In this document: positions 46,088 to 56,751 of the stretch, in pieces | Layout of the letters: each line of letters opens with the position of its first letter | How positions within the stretch are numbered: position 1 is the first letter of the stretch | DNA from: Acetobacter conturbans | GTDB taxonomy: Bacteria; Pseudomonadota; Alphaproteobacteria; Acetobacterales; Acetobacteraceae | NCBI RefSeq assembly: GCF_011516755.1 | Contig: NZ_WOSY01000003.1 | Coordinates: forward strand, 186,001-250,000 | Reading direction: 5' to 3' | Length of the DNA: 64,000 bases | The notes under the pieces: generated by a model | Seen by the model: the letters and a program-made list of their open reading frames with translations, nothing else | The model's database searches: none | What the model was told of the DNA's origin: nothing | Translations under genes and position numbers: made by a program

Positions 46088-48875
46088 CGCTCCCGCTTTC
46101 CCCTCCCGAAGCAGCGCCGTCGTCGCCGGTGTCTCCGTCGGAGGAATCGTCCTCCAGAACGGGGAACACACTGGTCACTGCTTCCTTGCCGTCCAGACGC
46201 AGCAGCGTGACGCCACTGGCCTGACGCGACATCACTCGCACCTGATCCACCGGAACGCGAATCAAACGCCCGGCATCAGTGACGAGCATCACATCGATGC
46301 CGGACAGTACGGGAAGCGTGGCTACGACTTCTGACCCACGCTTGTTCGCGGAGAAAGTCATGTTGGAGATGCCCTGACCGCCACGCCCGCTCACGCGATA
46401 ATCGTAAGCGGAAGACCGACGACCGAAGCCACCATCCGTCACGGTCAGCAGGATTTCTTCGCCCATCTCAAGCTCACCGAAGCGCTCCGGCGTCAGCGCG
46501 GAATCTTCCGCCAGAACGGCCTCTTCAGCATCCTGAATCACATCGTCAGTATCAGCCTCGTCAACGGCGTTTTCAGCCCGACGCTTGGCGTTGGCCGCCC
46601 GCATATACAGAGCCCGCTCCTCAACCGTCGCATCGACATGGTTCAGAACGCACAGGCTGATGACCTTATCGCCCTCTCCAAGCCTGATGCCACGCACGCC
46701 GGTCGAACCACGACCCGCGAACACACGCAACGTGTCGTCGGTGATCTGGAAGCGGATGCAGCGCGCCTTGCGGGTGGCGAGGAACACGTCCTGACCTTCG
46801 CGGCACGTTGCTACGCCGATCAGGCGATCGCCCTCATCCAGCTTCATGGCGATCAGGCCGGAAGACCGGATATTCTGGAAATCGCTCAGACGGTTACGCC
46901 GCACACCGCCGCTCGCCGTCGCGAACACAAGGTGCAGCGCGTCCCACAACTCCCCGTCCTGCGGCAACGGCAGGACTGCAGTGATTTCATCGCCGCCGAG
47001 ATCCGGCAGCAGATTGACCAGCGCCCTGCCTTTTGCGGTCGGACTGGCCTCCGGCAGACGCCAGACCTTCTCGCGGTAGGCCTTGCCACCTGAGGAGAAG
47101 AACAGGACCCACTGATGGGTGTGCGCATTGAACGAGCGGACGACGATATCGTCGCCACGACGACCGGCGGCCGTACGGCCACGACCGCCACGATTCTGAG
47201 CGCGGAATATCTCAAGCGGCGTGCGTTTGATAAAGCCGTCACGGGTGATGGTCACGACCATCAGGCCCGGCTCGATCAGGCTCTCATCATCCTGATCGCC
47301 AGCATAATCCGCGATATCGGTCATGCGGGGCGTGGCAATTTCCGCGCGCGCCACGAGCAGTTCCTCGCGCATGACTTCCATGCGGCGGATATGGCTGAGG
47401 ATGATCTCCAGCAGTTCGTTGATCTTCACCGCCACTTCGGACAGTTCGTTCTGGATCTTCTCACGCTCAAGGCCGGTCAGGCGCTGGAGGCGCAGCTCCA
47501 GAATACCGCGAGCCTGAGCTTCCGTCAGACGAACCTTGCCATCGACGACGATATTGCCGTCATCGTGGATCAGCGCCAGCAGCGGCTCGACTTCGGCAGC
47601 ATTCCATTCTGCCGCCATCAACTGCTCGCGGGCTGTGACCGCATCGGGAGCCGCGCGGATGACGCGAATCACCTCGTCGATATTGGCGACGGCGATCACC
47701 AGGCCGACCAGGATGTGACCCCGGTCACGCGCCTTATTGAGATCAAAGCGGGCACGACGGAGGATCACTTCCTCACGGAAGGCCACGAATGCCGACAGGA
47801 CGTCACGCAGCCCCATGAGCTGCGGCTGGCCGCCATTCAGCGCCAGCATGTTCACACCGAACGAGGACTGAAGCTGCGTGAAACGGTAGAGCTGGTTCAG
47901 CACCACTTCCGCCGTCGCATCGCGCTTGAGCTCGATGACCACGCGCATACCCGAACGATCCGATTCGTCGCGGATGTCGGAAATACCCTCGATATGGCGG
48001 TCGCTGGTCTTGTCACGGACCAACTCGGCGATCTTCTCCTGAAGCGTCGCCTTATTCACCTGATACGGAATCTCGGTGATGATGATGGCCCGGCGATCCT
48101 TACGGATTTCCTCGAACTCTGCTCGCGCGCGCACGACGACCGATCCGCGCCCCGTGGCGAAGGCCGAGCGGATGCCTGCGCGTCCAAGGATGGTGCCGCC
48201 GGTCGGGAAATCGGGACCCGGGATGATCTCCATCAGTTCTTCGAGCGTGATCTCGGGATTGGCGATCATCGCCAGCGTGGCGTCGATGACCTCACCCGGA
48301 TTATGCGTCGGGATGTTGGTCGCCATGCCGACGGCGATGCCGGTCGCGCCGTTAACCAGCAGATTGGGGAAAGAGGCCGGCAGAACGGTCGGCTCGCTCT
48401 CGCTCTCGTCATAGTTCGGCTGGAAATCGACCGTATCGCGATCGATGTCATCCAGCAGGAACGAGGACGCCTTGGCCAGACGCGCTTCGGTGTAACGCAT
48501 GGCGGCCGGGCTATCGCCGTCCACCGAACCGAAATTGCCCTGTCCGTCGATCAGCTTCACGCGCATCGACCAGTGCTGCGCCATCCGGACCATGGCGTCA
48601 TAGATCGAGGAGTCGCCGTGCGGGTGATATTTACCCATCACGTCACCGACGGCGCGGGCCGATTTACGGTAGGGTTTGTCCGACGTGAACCCGCTCTCGC
48701 GCATTGCGTAGAGGATGCGGCGATGGACCGGTTTCAGGCCATCCCGCACGTCCGGCAGCGCACGGCTGACAATGACGGACATCGCATAGGCGAGATAGGA
48801 GGAGCGCATCTCCTCTTCGATCGCCACCGGAACGAGGTTGGAGGGCGAGGCGGGCAGGTCTGTGTTCTCGGTCAA
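46077..48875 (-). CDS. gyrA: DNA gyrase subunit A
   Basis: Breaks and rejoins DNA in negative supercoiling with GyrB. The 932-residue protein has the catalytic Tyr128 in [12 protein letters not shown], the quinolone-resistance region [12 protein letters not shown] with Ser89 and Asp93 (the positions of E. coli Ser83 and Asp87), so no classic resistance substitution is seen, and a six-bladed C-terminal beta-pinwheel with a gyrA-box-like NRGGRGR. The last 40 residues are very acidic. ParC is excluded by length and the GyrA-type box. coaD overlaps its end. Confidence 0.96.
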   Translation of the reverse strand: MTENTDLPASPSNLVPVAIEEEMRSSYLAYAMSVIVSRALPDVRDGLKPVHRRILYAMRESGFTSDKPYRKSARAVGDVMGKYHPHGDSSIYDAMVRMAQHWSMRVKLIDGQGNFGSVDGDSPAAMRYTEARLAKASSFLLDDIDRDTVDFQPNYDESESEPTVLPASFPNLLVNGATGIAVGMATNIPTHNPGEVIDATLAMIANPEITLEELMEIIPGPDFPTGGTILGRAGIRSAFATGRGSVVVRARAEFEEIRKDRRAIIITEIPYQVNKATLQEKIAELVRDKTSDRHIEGISDIRDESDRSGMRVVIELKRDATAEVVLNQLYRFTQLQSSFGVNMLALNGGQPQLMGLRDVLSAFVAFREEVILRRARFDLNKARDRGHILVGLVIAVANIDEVIRVIRAAPDAVTAREQLMAAEWNAAEVEPLLALIHDDGNIVVDGKVRLTEAQARGILELRLQRLTGLEREKIQNELSEVAVKINELLEIILSHIRRMEVMREELLVARAEIATPRMTDIADYAGDQDDESLIEPGLMVVTITRDGFIKRTPLEIFRAQNRGGRGRTAAGRRGDDIVVRSFNAHTHQWVLFFSSGGKAYREKVWRLPEASPTAKGRALVNLLPDLGGDEITAVLPLPQDGELWDALHLVFATASGGVRRNRLSDFQNIRSSGLIAMKLDEGDRLIGVATCREGQDVFLATRKARCIRFQITDDTLRVFAGRGSTGVRGIRLGEGDKVISLCVLNHVDATVEERALYMRAANAKRRAENAVDEADTDDVIQDAEEAVLAEDSALTPERFGELEMGEEILLTVTDGGFGRRSSAYDYRVSGRGGQGISNMTFSANKRGSEVVATLPVLSGIDVMLVTDAGRLIRVPVDQVRVMSRQASGVTLLRLDGKEAVTSVFPVLEDDSSDGDTGDDGAASGGESGSDEG

Positions 48876-49006
48876 GGCTCTTCCGTCATGTCACGGCCGC
48901 GCAGTCCGTCGAAACGGGCCACGTGGCACAGCCAGCGTGTAAAGGACCGCTCACCTTAGCACACCGCCTGCTCCACCGTAAGGCGCAGCCTTATGGCGTG
49001 ACGCCT

Positions 49007-49867
49007 TTACGAGGCGGACGCGCAACTCCAGACGCGTGCCACCGGCGATGGTGCATGCCCGAGATGGGTCAGCAGGCTGTATCGAGCCGACTCATGATGA
49101 TTTTCAGCTGTGTAGGGGGCACAGAAGCGATCCTCACATTCATTTTCCGACACGAAAAACGCGTTGACGCCCTGAATGTCGCACCCGATCAGCGCAACCC
49201 CCTTCTCGCGTCCGATCCTCTCCATCATATTCAGCCCCGCGCCAAAGAAGTTGGTCCCGTCCCACATGCCTGACGGGTCATAGGGCACTTCAATAGCCAC
49301 AGACGGCGGAATCGAGGCGTTATATTCAATACAATAGACACGGGCCGTTCTGTTCATGGCACGCCAGATGTGGCTGGTATTATAGTCAACATCGACCGTA
49401 ATCAGATCGAATTCCTGTTCGACACCGGCCTCATCCAGAAGCTGGTCGATATTCTCGCATGTCACGAAACCGGAAATGATCTTAAGTTTCCCGCTTTCGA
49501 TATAATGGGAAAAACTCGCGCGCGCCTTATCGGCATCCGCCGGACTTCCTTCCACCCAGACACCGCTCCAGCCCTGCTCCAGCAGAAGCCGCGTTGTATT
49601 TTGCAGGCCCGCTTCCACGCCGATTTCCAGAAAATTGCGCGTGCGTGTGCCGATACGGGAGAAAATCTCGGCGAGGTAGCCATCCTCGAAATGCTGACTG
49701 TAAACCTGACTATAATGACCGTGAAGCCGCTTCTGCGCCCGTTTTTTTGCGGCTTCGTCGGCGACAAGATAGCCAATTTCTTTTTGCGAGGTCTCACAGG
49801 CCTGCTGCGTCGCCATACTCAACTGGAGCATCGCATCTATCGCTTTGAGAAAAACCTCATTCATCAT
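49007..49867 (-). CDS. SAM-dependent methyltransferase-like protein
   Basis: A 286-residue protein with a helical N-terminal 60 residues, then YSQHFEDGYLAEIF and the Rossmann-type motif I NFLEIGVEAGLQNTTRLLLE near residue 80, VWVEGSPADADKA as motif II and DLITVDVDYNTSHIW as motif IV-like Asp. It resembles methyltransferases linked to glycan synthesis (FkbM neighbourhood), but the substrate is unknown. Its upstream region is very AT-rich. It stands alone between gyrA and mdaB. Confidence 0.6.
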   Translation of the reverse strand: MMNEVFLKAIDAMLQLSMATQQACETSQKEIGYLVADEAAKKRAQKRLHGHYSQVYSQHFEDGYLAEIFSRIGTRTRNFLEIGVEAGLQNTTRLLLEQGWSGVWVEGSPADADKARASFSHYIESGKLKIISGFVTCENIDQLLDEAGVEQEFDLITVDVDYNTSHIWRAMNRTARVYCIEYNASIPPSVAIEVPYDPSGMWDGTNFFGAGLNMMERIGREKGVALIGCDIQGVNAFFVSENECEDRFCAPYTAENHHESARYSLLTHLGHAPSPVARVWSCASAS

Positions 49868-50239
49868 GCTATATCGCCCTTAAATATTTAACGAGCATTC
49901 AAATCATAAATAAATTAACACAATATTACGTATCGAATATTATTATCTATATAAATACAAAAATAAATTCTAAAATATAATCTATGTATCGACAAATAAA
50001 AAATGAATTACAGCGACGTCAGCTCTCCACAAAGCACTCTTACTACAGAAGAGCCGACAGACAGACCGATCACGCCTGTAAAACCCGTCCTTCACTGCCA
50101 AAAGACGACGCCACCGGGTCTGCCGGCCTCATCCGGCATACGAAAAGGCCGCATACCACACACCACCAGCAAACATCAGGACAAGGGGAGAGACAGGCGG
50201 ATGCCATTGCGAATTTTGCCTGCTCACCCATCATCTTCT
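49868..50239. other. AT-rich intergenic region
   Basis: About 120 bases (49868-49990) are strikingly AT-rich against a GC-rich background, and act probably as promoter of the methyltransferase-like gene. The rest shows no supported gene. Confidence 0.5.
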
Positions 50240-50830
50240 TCAGGACACAGAAGCCAGCACGTCAGTCAGGTGTTGCCGGTAACGCACTAGGGTTGCCTCC
50301 ACATTCGGCGCCTTCATGACATCGGACGCCAGAAATGTCGGCAATTCCGCGAGCGCGAGAAACTGGTTCGCCTTGTGAAAAGGGAAATAGACGGCATCGA
50401 CGCCTTTGCCCTCGAAGAACTGGGCCGGATCGAGAAAGGCCTCGTCCGGTGCGTTCCACGTGACCGACAGCATATAACGCTTGCCGTGCAACAGGCCGCC
50501 GGACCCATATTTACGCTCTGGATGCGCCCGACTGCGGCCGTCACTGGTATAGAGTTTGCCATGGCCAGCGGTGAAAACCTCATCCATGTATTTCTTGACC
50601 GTCCAGGGCGCACCCATCCACCAGCCCGGCATCTGCCAGATCACGATATCGGCCCACAGAAAGTTTTCGACCTCCTTTTCGACGTCGTAACCATCGTCAA
50701 TTTTCGTCTGCCGACTGTCGAAACCCAGATCAGCAAGCGTCCTGACGGCCACGGCCTGCAAAGTATCGTTGAGGCGACCGTGAGAATGAGCGAAAGCCTT
50801 TCCGCCATTCAGAAGCAGAACGTTCGTCAT
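50240..50830 (-). CDS. MdaB-like NADPH quinone reductase
   Basis: A 196-residue flavodoxin-fold protein of the MdaB/NQO1 family. It starts VLLLNGGKAFAHSHGRLNDTL (FAD phosphate-binding loop) and has WADIVIWQMPGWWMGAPWTVKKYMDEVF and the YMLSVTWNAPDEAF region. Members make two-electron reductions of quinones, guarding against redox cycling. SRPBCC and IclR genes follow upstream on the same strand, without evident overlap (55 and 191 bases). Confidence 0.88.
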   Translation of the reverse strand: MTNVLLLNGGKAFAHSHGRLNDTLQAVAVRTLADLGFDSRQTKIDDGYDVEKEVENFLWADIVIWQMPGWWMGAPWTVKKYMDEVFTAGHGKLYTSDGRSRAHPERKYGSGGLLHGKRYMLSVTWNAPDEAFLDPAQFFEGKGVDAVYFPFHKANQFLALAELPTFLASDVMKAPNVEATLVRYRQHLTDVLASVS

Positions 50831-50885
50831 ATTTTTTGTTTCTCTCTGAAAATATCTTTATTTTTCCGTAGAACTTCTGATTCGG

Positions 50886-51305
50886 TCAGACCCGTTTTTC
50901 GAGCATGTCCTTCACATGGGCCACGGCTCCGCCATAGGCTGCGGCGTAACGTGCCTGAGCCTCGTCTTCCGAAAGGCCGACCGGTTCGAAACGACTGCCC
51001 CAACTGATCAGGCAGGTTCCTGCGCCCGTTTCCCGCACCCGGACTTCACCGACATAGTCCTTCACCGGGTCCGGTCCCTCGACATAGGAATAAGTGTAGC
51101 ACCGCTCCTGTTCGCTGAAGGTCAGCAGACGCTCAACGATCACCGTGCCATCGCGCGTCGTCAGGCGACGAACGCGACCGCCCTCCTCCAGAACGCTGCT
51201 TTCGATCATGCCGATCCAGACAGGAAGATTGTCAAATCCTCCCAGAAGTTTCCATGCAGTCTCCGCTGCAACGCCGACTTCGATCTGACCGCTGACGTTT
51301 ATCAT
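50886..51305 (-). CDS. SRPBCC-family (polyketide cyclase/START-like) protein
   Basis: A 139-residue protein predicted to form the helix-grip fold: N-terminal strand VSGQIEVGVAAETAWKLLGGF, LPVWIGMIESS, then beta strands VRRLTTRDGTVIVERLLTF and YTYSYVEGPDPVKDYVGEV, and the long C-terminal helix YAAAYGGAVAHVKDML. Such domains bind small hydrophobic ligands. The specific role is unknown; the neighbouring quinone reductase hints at an aromatic or quinone substrate. Confidence 0.75.
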   Translation of the reverse strand: MINVSGQIEVGVAAETAWKLLGGFDNLPVWIGMIESSVLEEGGRVRRLTTRDGTVIVERLLTFSEQERCYTYSYVEGPDPVKDYVGEVRVRETGAGTCLISWGSRFEPVGLSEDEAQARYAAAYGGAVAHVKDMLEKRV

Positions 51306-51496
51306 GTCCTGCTCTCGTGCTGTCCCGGCCGAAACCGGGAGGAAATGGAGTCCGGCAAGGGTTACGAGGCGCTGGCGATGCCGTCGCCAACTCAGGACCG
51401 TTCCCTGCCAGGGAGAAGAGCGGAAGATAGGGTGTTACCACTGAAATGGAACAAGAGGGCGATCTGGAAGGCCATTTATCCACCCCTGATGGACCA

Positions 51497-52210
51497 TCAG
51501 GCGATTTCAGCTTCCCGCATGATCATCCAGGCGATGTCGCTCAGACGCTTCGGAGAGAGGCGTGAGGAAGGACCGCTGAGACCGATACTGGCACGCACCT
51601 CGCCCCCTTCCCGCCAGGGAACCGCCACGCAGTTCAGCCCCGCCAGATGGCTTTCCCGGTCCAGCGCGAAGCCATGCGTTCTGACGGTTTCGATCTGAGC
51701 GCAGATTGTCGGCCCCAGGGCCTCCGCCCGTGTCGCCAGCACACGCTGACGGAGACCAGGCATGAAGGCGAGAAAGACCAGCCCGATGGCCGAATTCTCC
51801 AGCCGCCCGCATTCCCCCACGGGAGAACCGCAGCGGAGTGCCTGCGACGATTCGATCGCATCAAGATAATGCACCTCGTCACCGCTCGGCACGGCGAGAT
51901 AGACGGTTTCACCGGTCTTCCCGGCGATTGTCTCCAGCACCGGTCGCAGCCGTGTCCGAAGGGCCTCATCGTCGCCGGCCATACGGGCGAGATTAAGGAT
52001 GCGACCGCCGAGGTGATAGCGCATGTCGCCGGGGCGGCGGTGGACATAGCCGAGTTCACGCAGAGTGATGAGGATGTTGTGGATCGTCGTCTTGCCCACG
52101 CCGCTGAGAGCCGCGATGTCCTGAAGTCGCGCGGCGCCTCCTTCTCGGGCGATGATTTCGAGGACCGCCAGAGCACGTTCGACAGACTGAATCAGTTTGG
52201 GCGCGGAAAT
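51497..52210 (-). CDS. IclR-family transcriptional regulator, probable ATT start
   Basis: About 237 residues: winged HTH at about residues 5-65 (SVERALAVLEIIAREGG, LSGVGKTTIHNILITLRELGYV in part), then the GAF-like effector domain (YLAVPSGDEVHYLDAIES, LRCGSPVGECGRLENSAIG, GLNCVAVPWREGGEV). The start is unusual: similarity begins at ISAPKLIQSVERAL, the Ile codon ATT at 52210 stands where Met is expected, and AGAGGAG lies 8 bases upstream. TTG codons further up are alternatives. The frame stays open to 52609. Effector and targets unknown; the mdaB/SRPBCC genes downstream and the formate dehydrogenase operon upstream are candidates. Confidence 0.8.
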   Translation of the reverse strand: MSAPKLIQSVERALAVLEIIAREGGAARLQDIAALSGVGKTTIHNILITLRELGYVHRRPGDMRYHLGGRILNLARMAGDDEALRTRLRPVLETIAGKTGETVYLAVPSGDEVHYLDAIESSQALRCGSPVGECGRLENSAIGLVFLAFMPGLRQRVLATRAEALGPTICAQIETVRTHGFALDRESHLAGLNCVAVPWREGGEVRASIGLSGPSSRLSPKRLSDIAWMIMREAEIA

Positions 52211-52741
52211 CGGACAGGCTCCTCTGTGCAGGGGCAATGGCAAGGTGATGACAGACTTTGCAAACCGGGCACCAAACCCGCTCTTGTCCTGTTTGTAAGG
52301 GTGTGCGCCTTGGGGCTCAATCGCGATCAAGCCGGAGGAGAAAGCCGTCCTTCTATACAGGGAAGAGGCAACCTTCATGCCGGGCTGCTCGCAAACCTTG
52401 CGGACAAAGCCGATCGCGCGATGGAAACCCGCCGAATGCAGACAACGGCGGCAGGATTTCTCGTGCGAAAGCGAGGATGCGCGCGGCGCGCTGACGGCCA
52501 GCCGCGCCTTCTCCTCACACGGCAGAGCCCCGCCTGAATAAAAAGCCGGAGTGGAGCGGATGCCGGTTTTCCGGACATGGCCCTTAATGCTTCCGGAAAC
52601 ACTCAACACCTCTTTTTGAGCGCTTTCCTGAAAAGAAAATCACGTTTGCACACAAAAACGTGATCAGGATCAAGGACAAGGCTGTCCAGCGGGTTTAAGC
52701 GGTCTTTTTTCTGCTTTGATAAAACATTCTGGATGGTTCTC
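52211..52741. other. intergenic region between IclR and formate dehydrogenase genes
   Basis: No supported gene in 530 bases. It should contain the promoters of both divergent units and includes the dyad at 52640-52665. Confidence 0.45.
52640..52665. promoter_or_regulatory. 9-bp inverted repeat upstream of fdnG
   Basis: ATCACGTTT and AAACGTGAT form a perfect dyad with an 8-base spacer, 76 bases before the fdnG start. The arm length and spacing suit a dimeric regulator. No FNR-type TTGAT-N4-ATCAA site is visible there. The regulator is unknown; the IclR protein is one candidate. Confidence 0.5.
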
Positions 52742-55700
52742 ATGACCCTCGGGCGCAGAGAGTTTTTAAGAAATACAGGCACCTGTGTGGCTGGTGCCAG
52801 CGCTCTTGCCCTCGGGTTCATTCCACCACGAGCGCAGGCGCAGGAAACGCGCCAGTACAAACTCCTGCGCGCCAAGGAAACGCGAAACAACTGCACCTAC
52901 TGCTCGGTCGGGTGCGGCATCCTGATGTATTCGCTGGGTGATGGCGCGAAGAACGCCAAAGCCCGGATTTTTCATATCGAAGGCGATCCGGATCACCCCG
53001 TCAGTCGCGGCTCACTCTGCCCCAAAGGGGCCGGGCTGGTCGATTTCATCCATAGCGAAAGCCGCCTCCAGTATCCCACATACCGCGCGCCCGGCAGCCG
53101 GGAATGGAAGCGGATAAGCTGGGAAGAAGCGACTGACCGCATCGCGCGCCTGATGAAGGATGACCGCGACAAAAACTTCATCCAGCGCAACGAAAAGGGC
53201 GAACTGGTCAACCGGTGGCTCAGCACCGGCATGCTCGCCTCCTCCGCTGCCAGCAATGAAACGGGCCTGCTGGATTTCAAGTTCGCGCGGTCGCTGGGGA
53301 TCATGGGGCTGGATTGTCAGGCCCGCCTCTGCCACGCCCCGACCGTCGCAGCACTTGGTCCCAGTTTTGGCCGTGGCGCCATGACCAACAACTGGGTGGA
53401 CATCAAGAACGCCAACGTCGTTCTGATCATGGGCGGCAACCCGGCAGAAGCGCATCCCGTGGGCTTCAAGTGGGTGATGGAAGCCAAGATCCGCAACGCC
53501 GCACAGGTCCTGGTTGTTGATCCGCGCTTCAATCGCAGCGCGGCCGTTGCTGATTTCTATGCTCCGATCCGCGCCGGATCAGACGCTGCTTTCCTGCTGG
53601 GCGTGGTCAACTACCTGCTTTCCCATGACAAGATTCAGCATGAATATGTGCAGGCTTATACCAACGCGGCCCTGATCGTACGGGAAGATTTCCAGTTCCA
53701 CGATGGCGTTTTCACCGGCTATGACGCCGCGAAGCGCAGCTATGACATGTCTTCGTGGGATTACGAGCGCGACGAGCAGGGTTTTGCCAAGAAAGACCTG
53801 ACCTTCCAGAATCCCCGTTGCGTGCTGAACCTGCTGCGCGACCACGCCAGCCGGTACACCCCGGAACTGGTGTCACAGATCACCGGGACGCCTGAGAAAG
53901 ACTTCCTGCATGTCTGCGAAACGCTGGCATCCACCAGCGTGCCTGATCGCACGGCCACGATGCTTTTCGCGCTGGGCTGGACGCACCATACCAATGGTTC
54001 GCAGATCATCCGTACGGCCGCCATCATCCAGATGCTGCTGGGCAATGTCGGCATGCCGGGCGGCGGGCTGAACGCGCTGCGCGGTCACTCCAACATTCAG
54101 GGCTATACGGACCTCGGGCTGCTTTCGACGCGCCTGCCGGGTTACATGAACCTCCCGAAGGACAGCCAGCAGACGCTGGACACTTACCTTCAGGCGTCAA
54201 CGCCGAAAGCGGATGAGCCAGGCGAGGTCAATTACTGGCACAACACGCCCAAGTTCTTCGTCAGCCTGATGAAGACCCTCTGGGGCGACCATGCCACCGC
54301 AGCCAATAGCTGGGGTTATGACTGGCTGCCGAAATGGGATCGCAGCTACGACATGCTGGCCTATTTCGAGCTGATGCATCAGGGGAAGGTCAACGGCTAT
54401 ATCGCGCAGGGCTTCAACCCGCTTGCCGCGATGCCGGACAAGAACAAGATGCGCGATGCATTCGCCAAACTGAAGTTCCTTGTCACGATGGATCCGCTCG
54501 ATACGGAAACATCGAACTTCTGGCAGGATGAAGGCGTCTATAACGACGCGAAGCCGGAAGAAATCCAGACCGAAGTGTTCCGTCTGCCGTCCACCTGCTT
54601 CGCCGAGGAAAACGGCTCGATCGTCAATTCCGCACGCTGGCTCCAGTGGCATTTCTCAGGGGCGCAGCCGCCGGGCGAAGCATGGAGCGACGGGCATATT
54701 CTGGGCACGATCTTCACGAAGCTTCGGGCGCTCTACGCCAGCGAGGGCGGCGTCTGCCCCGAACCCCTGATGAACATGCAGTGGAACTACCGCGATCCGG
54801 AAGAGCCCACTCCGGAAGAAGTGGCTCAGGAATCCAACGGCTACGCGCTCGCCGATATTCAGGACGCGACCGGCAAGGTCGTGGTGCGCAAAGGCGAGTT
54901 GCTGCCCGATTTCTCCGTGATGAAGGACGACGGTACGACGAGCAGCTATTGCTGGATCTTCGCCGGATCGTGGACGCAGGCCGGAAACCAGATGGCCCGC
55001 CGCGACAACACGGATACCGGTCTGGGCAACACGCCCGGCTGGGCATGGGCGTGGCCTGCCAACCGGCGGCTGCTCTATAACCGTGCGTCCATGGACCCTC
55101 AGGGCCGTCCGTGGGATCCGCGCCGCCAGATCATCGAATGGAACGGCCAGCGCTGGGTCGGCGCCGATGTGCCGGATTATCCGCTGACCTCCCCTCCGGG
55201 GAGTGGTGTCGGCCCCTTCATCATGCAGAGCGAAGGTGTAGCCCGACTGTTTTCAGGTCACTCCCTCGTCGATGGTCCTTTCCCGGAGCATTACGAGCCG
55301 ACGGAAAGCCCTGTCACCGGGCCGGCCCTGGGCAAGACGGTGAGACATAATCCGGTCTCGCGCGTGTTCGCCGATGAGAAGCCAAGGATGGGGGATCCCG
55401 AACAGTTCCCTTATGTGGCGACCACTTATTCGATCACCGAACTGTTCCGTCACTGGACGAAGCACTCTCAGCTGAACGCCATCATGCAGCCGGAGCAGTT
55501 TGTGGAAATCGGCGATCGTCTGGCTGGCAAGCTGCACATCAAGGCTGGCGACATGGTGCGTGTGTCGTCGAAACGGGGATATATCGAAGCCAAGGCGGTC
55601 GTCACAAAACGACTCAAGCGCCTGAATGTCATGGGCAACGATCTCGATCAGGTCGGGATTCCGTGTCACTGGGGTTTCAAGGGCGCCACGCGCAAAGGCT

Positions 55701-55792
55701 TCCTTGCCAACACGCTGACGCCGGCCATGGGCGATGCCAACTCCCAGACACCCGAATTCAAGGCGTTCCTTGTCAATGTTGAGAAAGTCTGA
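52742..55792 (+). CDS. fdnG: respiratory formate dehydrogenase, catalytic alpha subunit (Cys type)
   Basis: Oxidises formate to CO2 at a bis-MGD molybdenum or tungsten centre on the periplasmic side and feeds electrons to quinone through the beta and gamma subunits. The 1016-residue protein has a twin-arginine signal ([10 protein letters not shown]), a [4Fe-4S] motif CTYCSVGCG near residue 47 and SRGSLCPKG. At the metal ligand, E. coli FdnG has selenocysteine; here [10 protein letters not shown] has TGC for Cys197. The ATG at 52742 is chosen (GGATGG upstream); 52733 is an alternative. fdnH follows at 11 bases. fdoG is an equally valid name. Confidence 0.95.
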   Translation: MTLGRREFLRNTGTCVAGASALALGFIPPRAQAQETRQYKLLRAKETRNNCTYCSVGCGILMYSLGDGAKNAKARIFHIEGDPDHPVSRGSLCPKGAGLVDFIHSESRLQYPTYRAPGSREWKRISWEEATDRIARLMKDDRDKNFIQRNEKGELVNRWLSTGMLASSAASNETGLLDFKFARSLGIMGLDCQARLCHAPTVAALGPSFGRGAMTNNWVDIKNANVVLIMGGNPAEAHPVGFKWVMEAKIRNAAQVLVVDPRFNRSAAVADFYAPIRAGSDAAFLLGVVNYLLSHDKIQHEYVQAYTNAALIVREDFQFHDGVFTGYDAAKRSYDMSSWDYERDEQGFAKKDLTFQNPRCVLNLLRDHASRYTPELVSQITGTPEKDFLHVCETLASTSVPDRTATMLFALGWTHHTNGSQIIRTAAIIQMLLGNVGMPGGGLNALRGHSNIQGYTDLGLLSTRLPGYMNLPKDSQQTLDTYLQASTPKADEPGEVNYWHNTPKFFVSLMKTLWGDHATAANSWGYDWLPKWDRSYDMLAYFELMHQGKVNGYIAQGFNPLAAMPDKNKMRDAFAKLKFLVTMDPLDTETSNFWQDEGVYNDAKPEEIQTEVFRLPSTCFAEENGSIVNSARWLQWHFSGAQPPGEAWSDGHILGTIFTKLRALYASEGGVCPEPLMNMQWNYRDPEEPTPEEVAQESNGYALADIQDATGKVVVRKGELLPDFSVMKDDGTTSSYCWIFAGSWTQAGNQMARRDNTDTGLGNTPGWAWAWPANRRLLYNRASMDPQGRPWDPRRQIIEWNGQRWVGADVPDYPLTSPPGSGVGPFIMQSEGVARLFSGHSLVDGPFPEHYEPTESPVTGPALGKTVRHNPVSRVFADEKPRMGDPEQFPYVATTYSITELFRHWTKHSQLNAIMQPEQFVEIGDRLAGKLHIKAGDMVRVSSKRGYIEAKAVVTKRLKRLNVMGNDLDQVGIPCHWGFKGATRKGFLANTLTPAMGDANSQTPEFKAFLVNVEKV

Positions 55793-55803
55793 GGGGCGCT
55801 GAG

Positions 55804-56751
55804 ATGAGCATGCAGTCACAGGACATCATCCGCCGCTCCGCCACCAACGGCTTCACGCCCACGCCTCAGGCCCGCAGCCATGAGACGGAGGTCGCCAAGC
55901 TGATCGACGTCTCTCTCTGCACCGGCTGCAAGGGCTGTCAGGTCGCCTGTTCGGAATGGAACGATCTGCGCGACGAGGTCGGGCACAATGTGGGCGTTTA
56001 TGACAACCCGGCGGACCTTACCTCCGAGACATGGACCGTCATCCGGTTTGATGAGGTCGAGGACGAAAGCGACAAGCTGGAGTGGTTGCTGCGCAAGGAA
56101 GGCTGCATGCACTGCGAGGAGCCGGGTTGCCTGAAGGCGTGCCCGAGCCCGGGCGCCATCCTTCAGTTCGCCAACGGCATTGTCGATTTCCAGTCGGAAC
56201 AGTGCATCGGTTGCGGTTACTGCATCGCGGGCTGTCCTTTCGACATTCCGCGCATCAGCGAGAAGGACAACCGCGCCTACAAATGCACCCTGTGCGCGGA
56301 CAGGGTCGCGGTCGGGCAGGAGCCTGCCTGCGTGAAGACGTGCCCGACGGGTGCGATCGCTTTCGGCTCCAAGGCGGAAATGAAGGATCTGGCGGCTGAT
56401 CGCGTGGGTGAGCTGAAAAGCCGCGGCCATGAGGGCGCGGGGCTGTATGATCCGGCCGGAGTGGGCGGGACGCACGTCATGTATGTGCTGACCCATGCCG
56501 ACAAGCCCGAGCTGTATCACCGCCTGCCTGCCAATCCGTCCATCAGCCCCATCGTGCGGGGCTGGAAGGAATGGCTCAAGCCGGTTGGAGCGCTGGGCTT
56601 CATCGCCACCGTGGCAGGCGCTTTTGCCCATTATATGGGTGTCGGCCCCAACACGACCGATGAGACGCCTCACCCGGATCCGGAGCCTGAAAAGGAACTG
56701 GAAGTGGAAGGGGCCGATCACGGCCCGGCAGAAGATCGGAGGGATGCGTAA
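55804..56751 (+). CDS. fdnH: formate dehydrogenase beta (iron-sulfur) subunit
   Basis: A 315-residue electron-transfer subunit with four [4Fe-4S] cluster motifs: [37 protein letters not shown] and [23 protein letters not shown]-terminal hydrophobic helix ([20 protein letters not shown]) anchors it in the membrane, and the tail is acidic. The last codon overlaps the fdnI start (TAATG). Confidence 0.96.
   Translation: MSMQSQDIIRRSATNGFTPTPQARSHETEVAKLIDVSLCTGCKGCQVACSEWNDLRDEVGHNVGVYDNPADLTSETWTVIRFDEVEDESDKLEWLLRKEGCMHCEEPGCLKACPSPGAILQFANGIVDFQSEQCIGCGYCIAGCPFDIPRISEKDNRAYKCTLCADRVAVGQEPACVKTCPTGAIAFGSKAEMKDLAADRVGELKSRGHEGAGLYDPAGVGGTHVMYVLTHADKPELYHRLPANPSISPIVRGWKEWLKPVGALGFIATVAGAFAHYMGVGPNTTDETPHPDPEPEKELEVEGADHGPAEDRRDA

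Noticed and set aside
47115..48959. 614-codon plus-strand frame opposite gyrA
   Set aside because: It is the antisense shadow of gyrA, open only because of high GC and gyrA codon usage; gyrA carries all the motifs.
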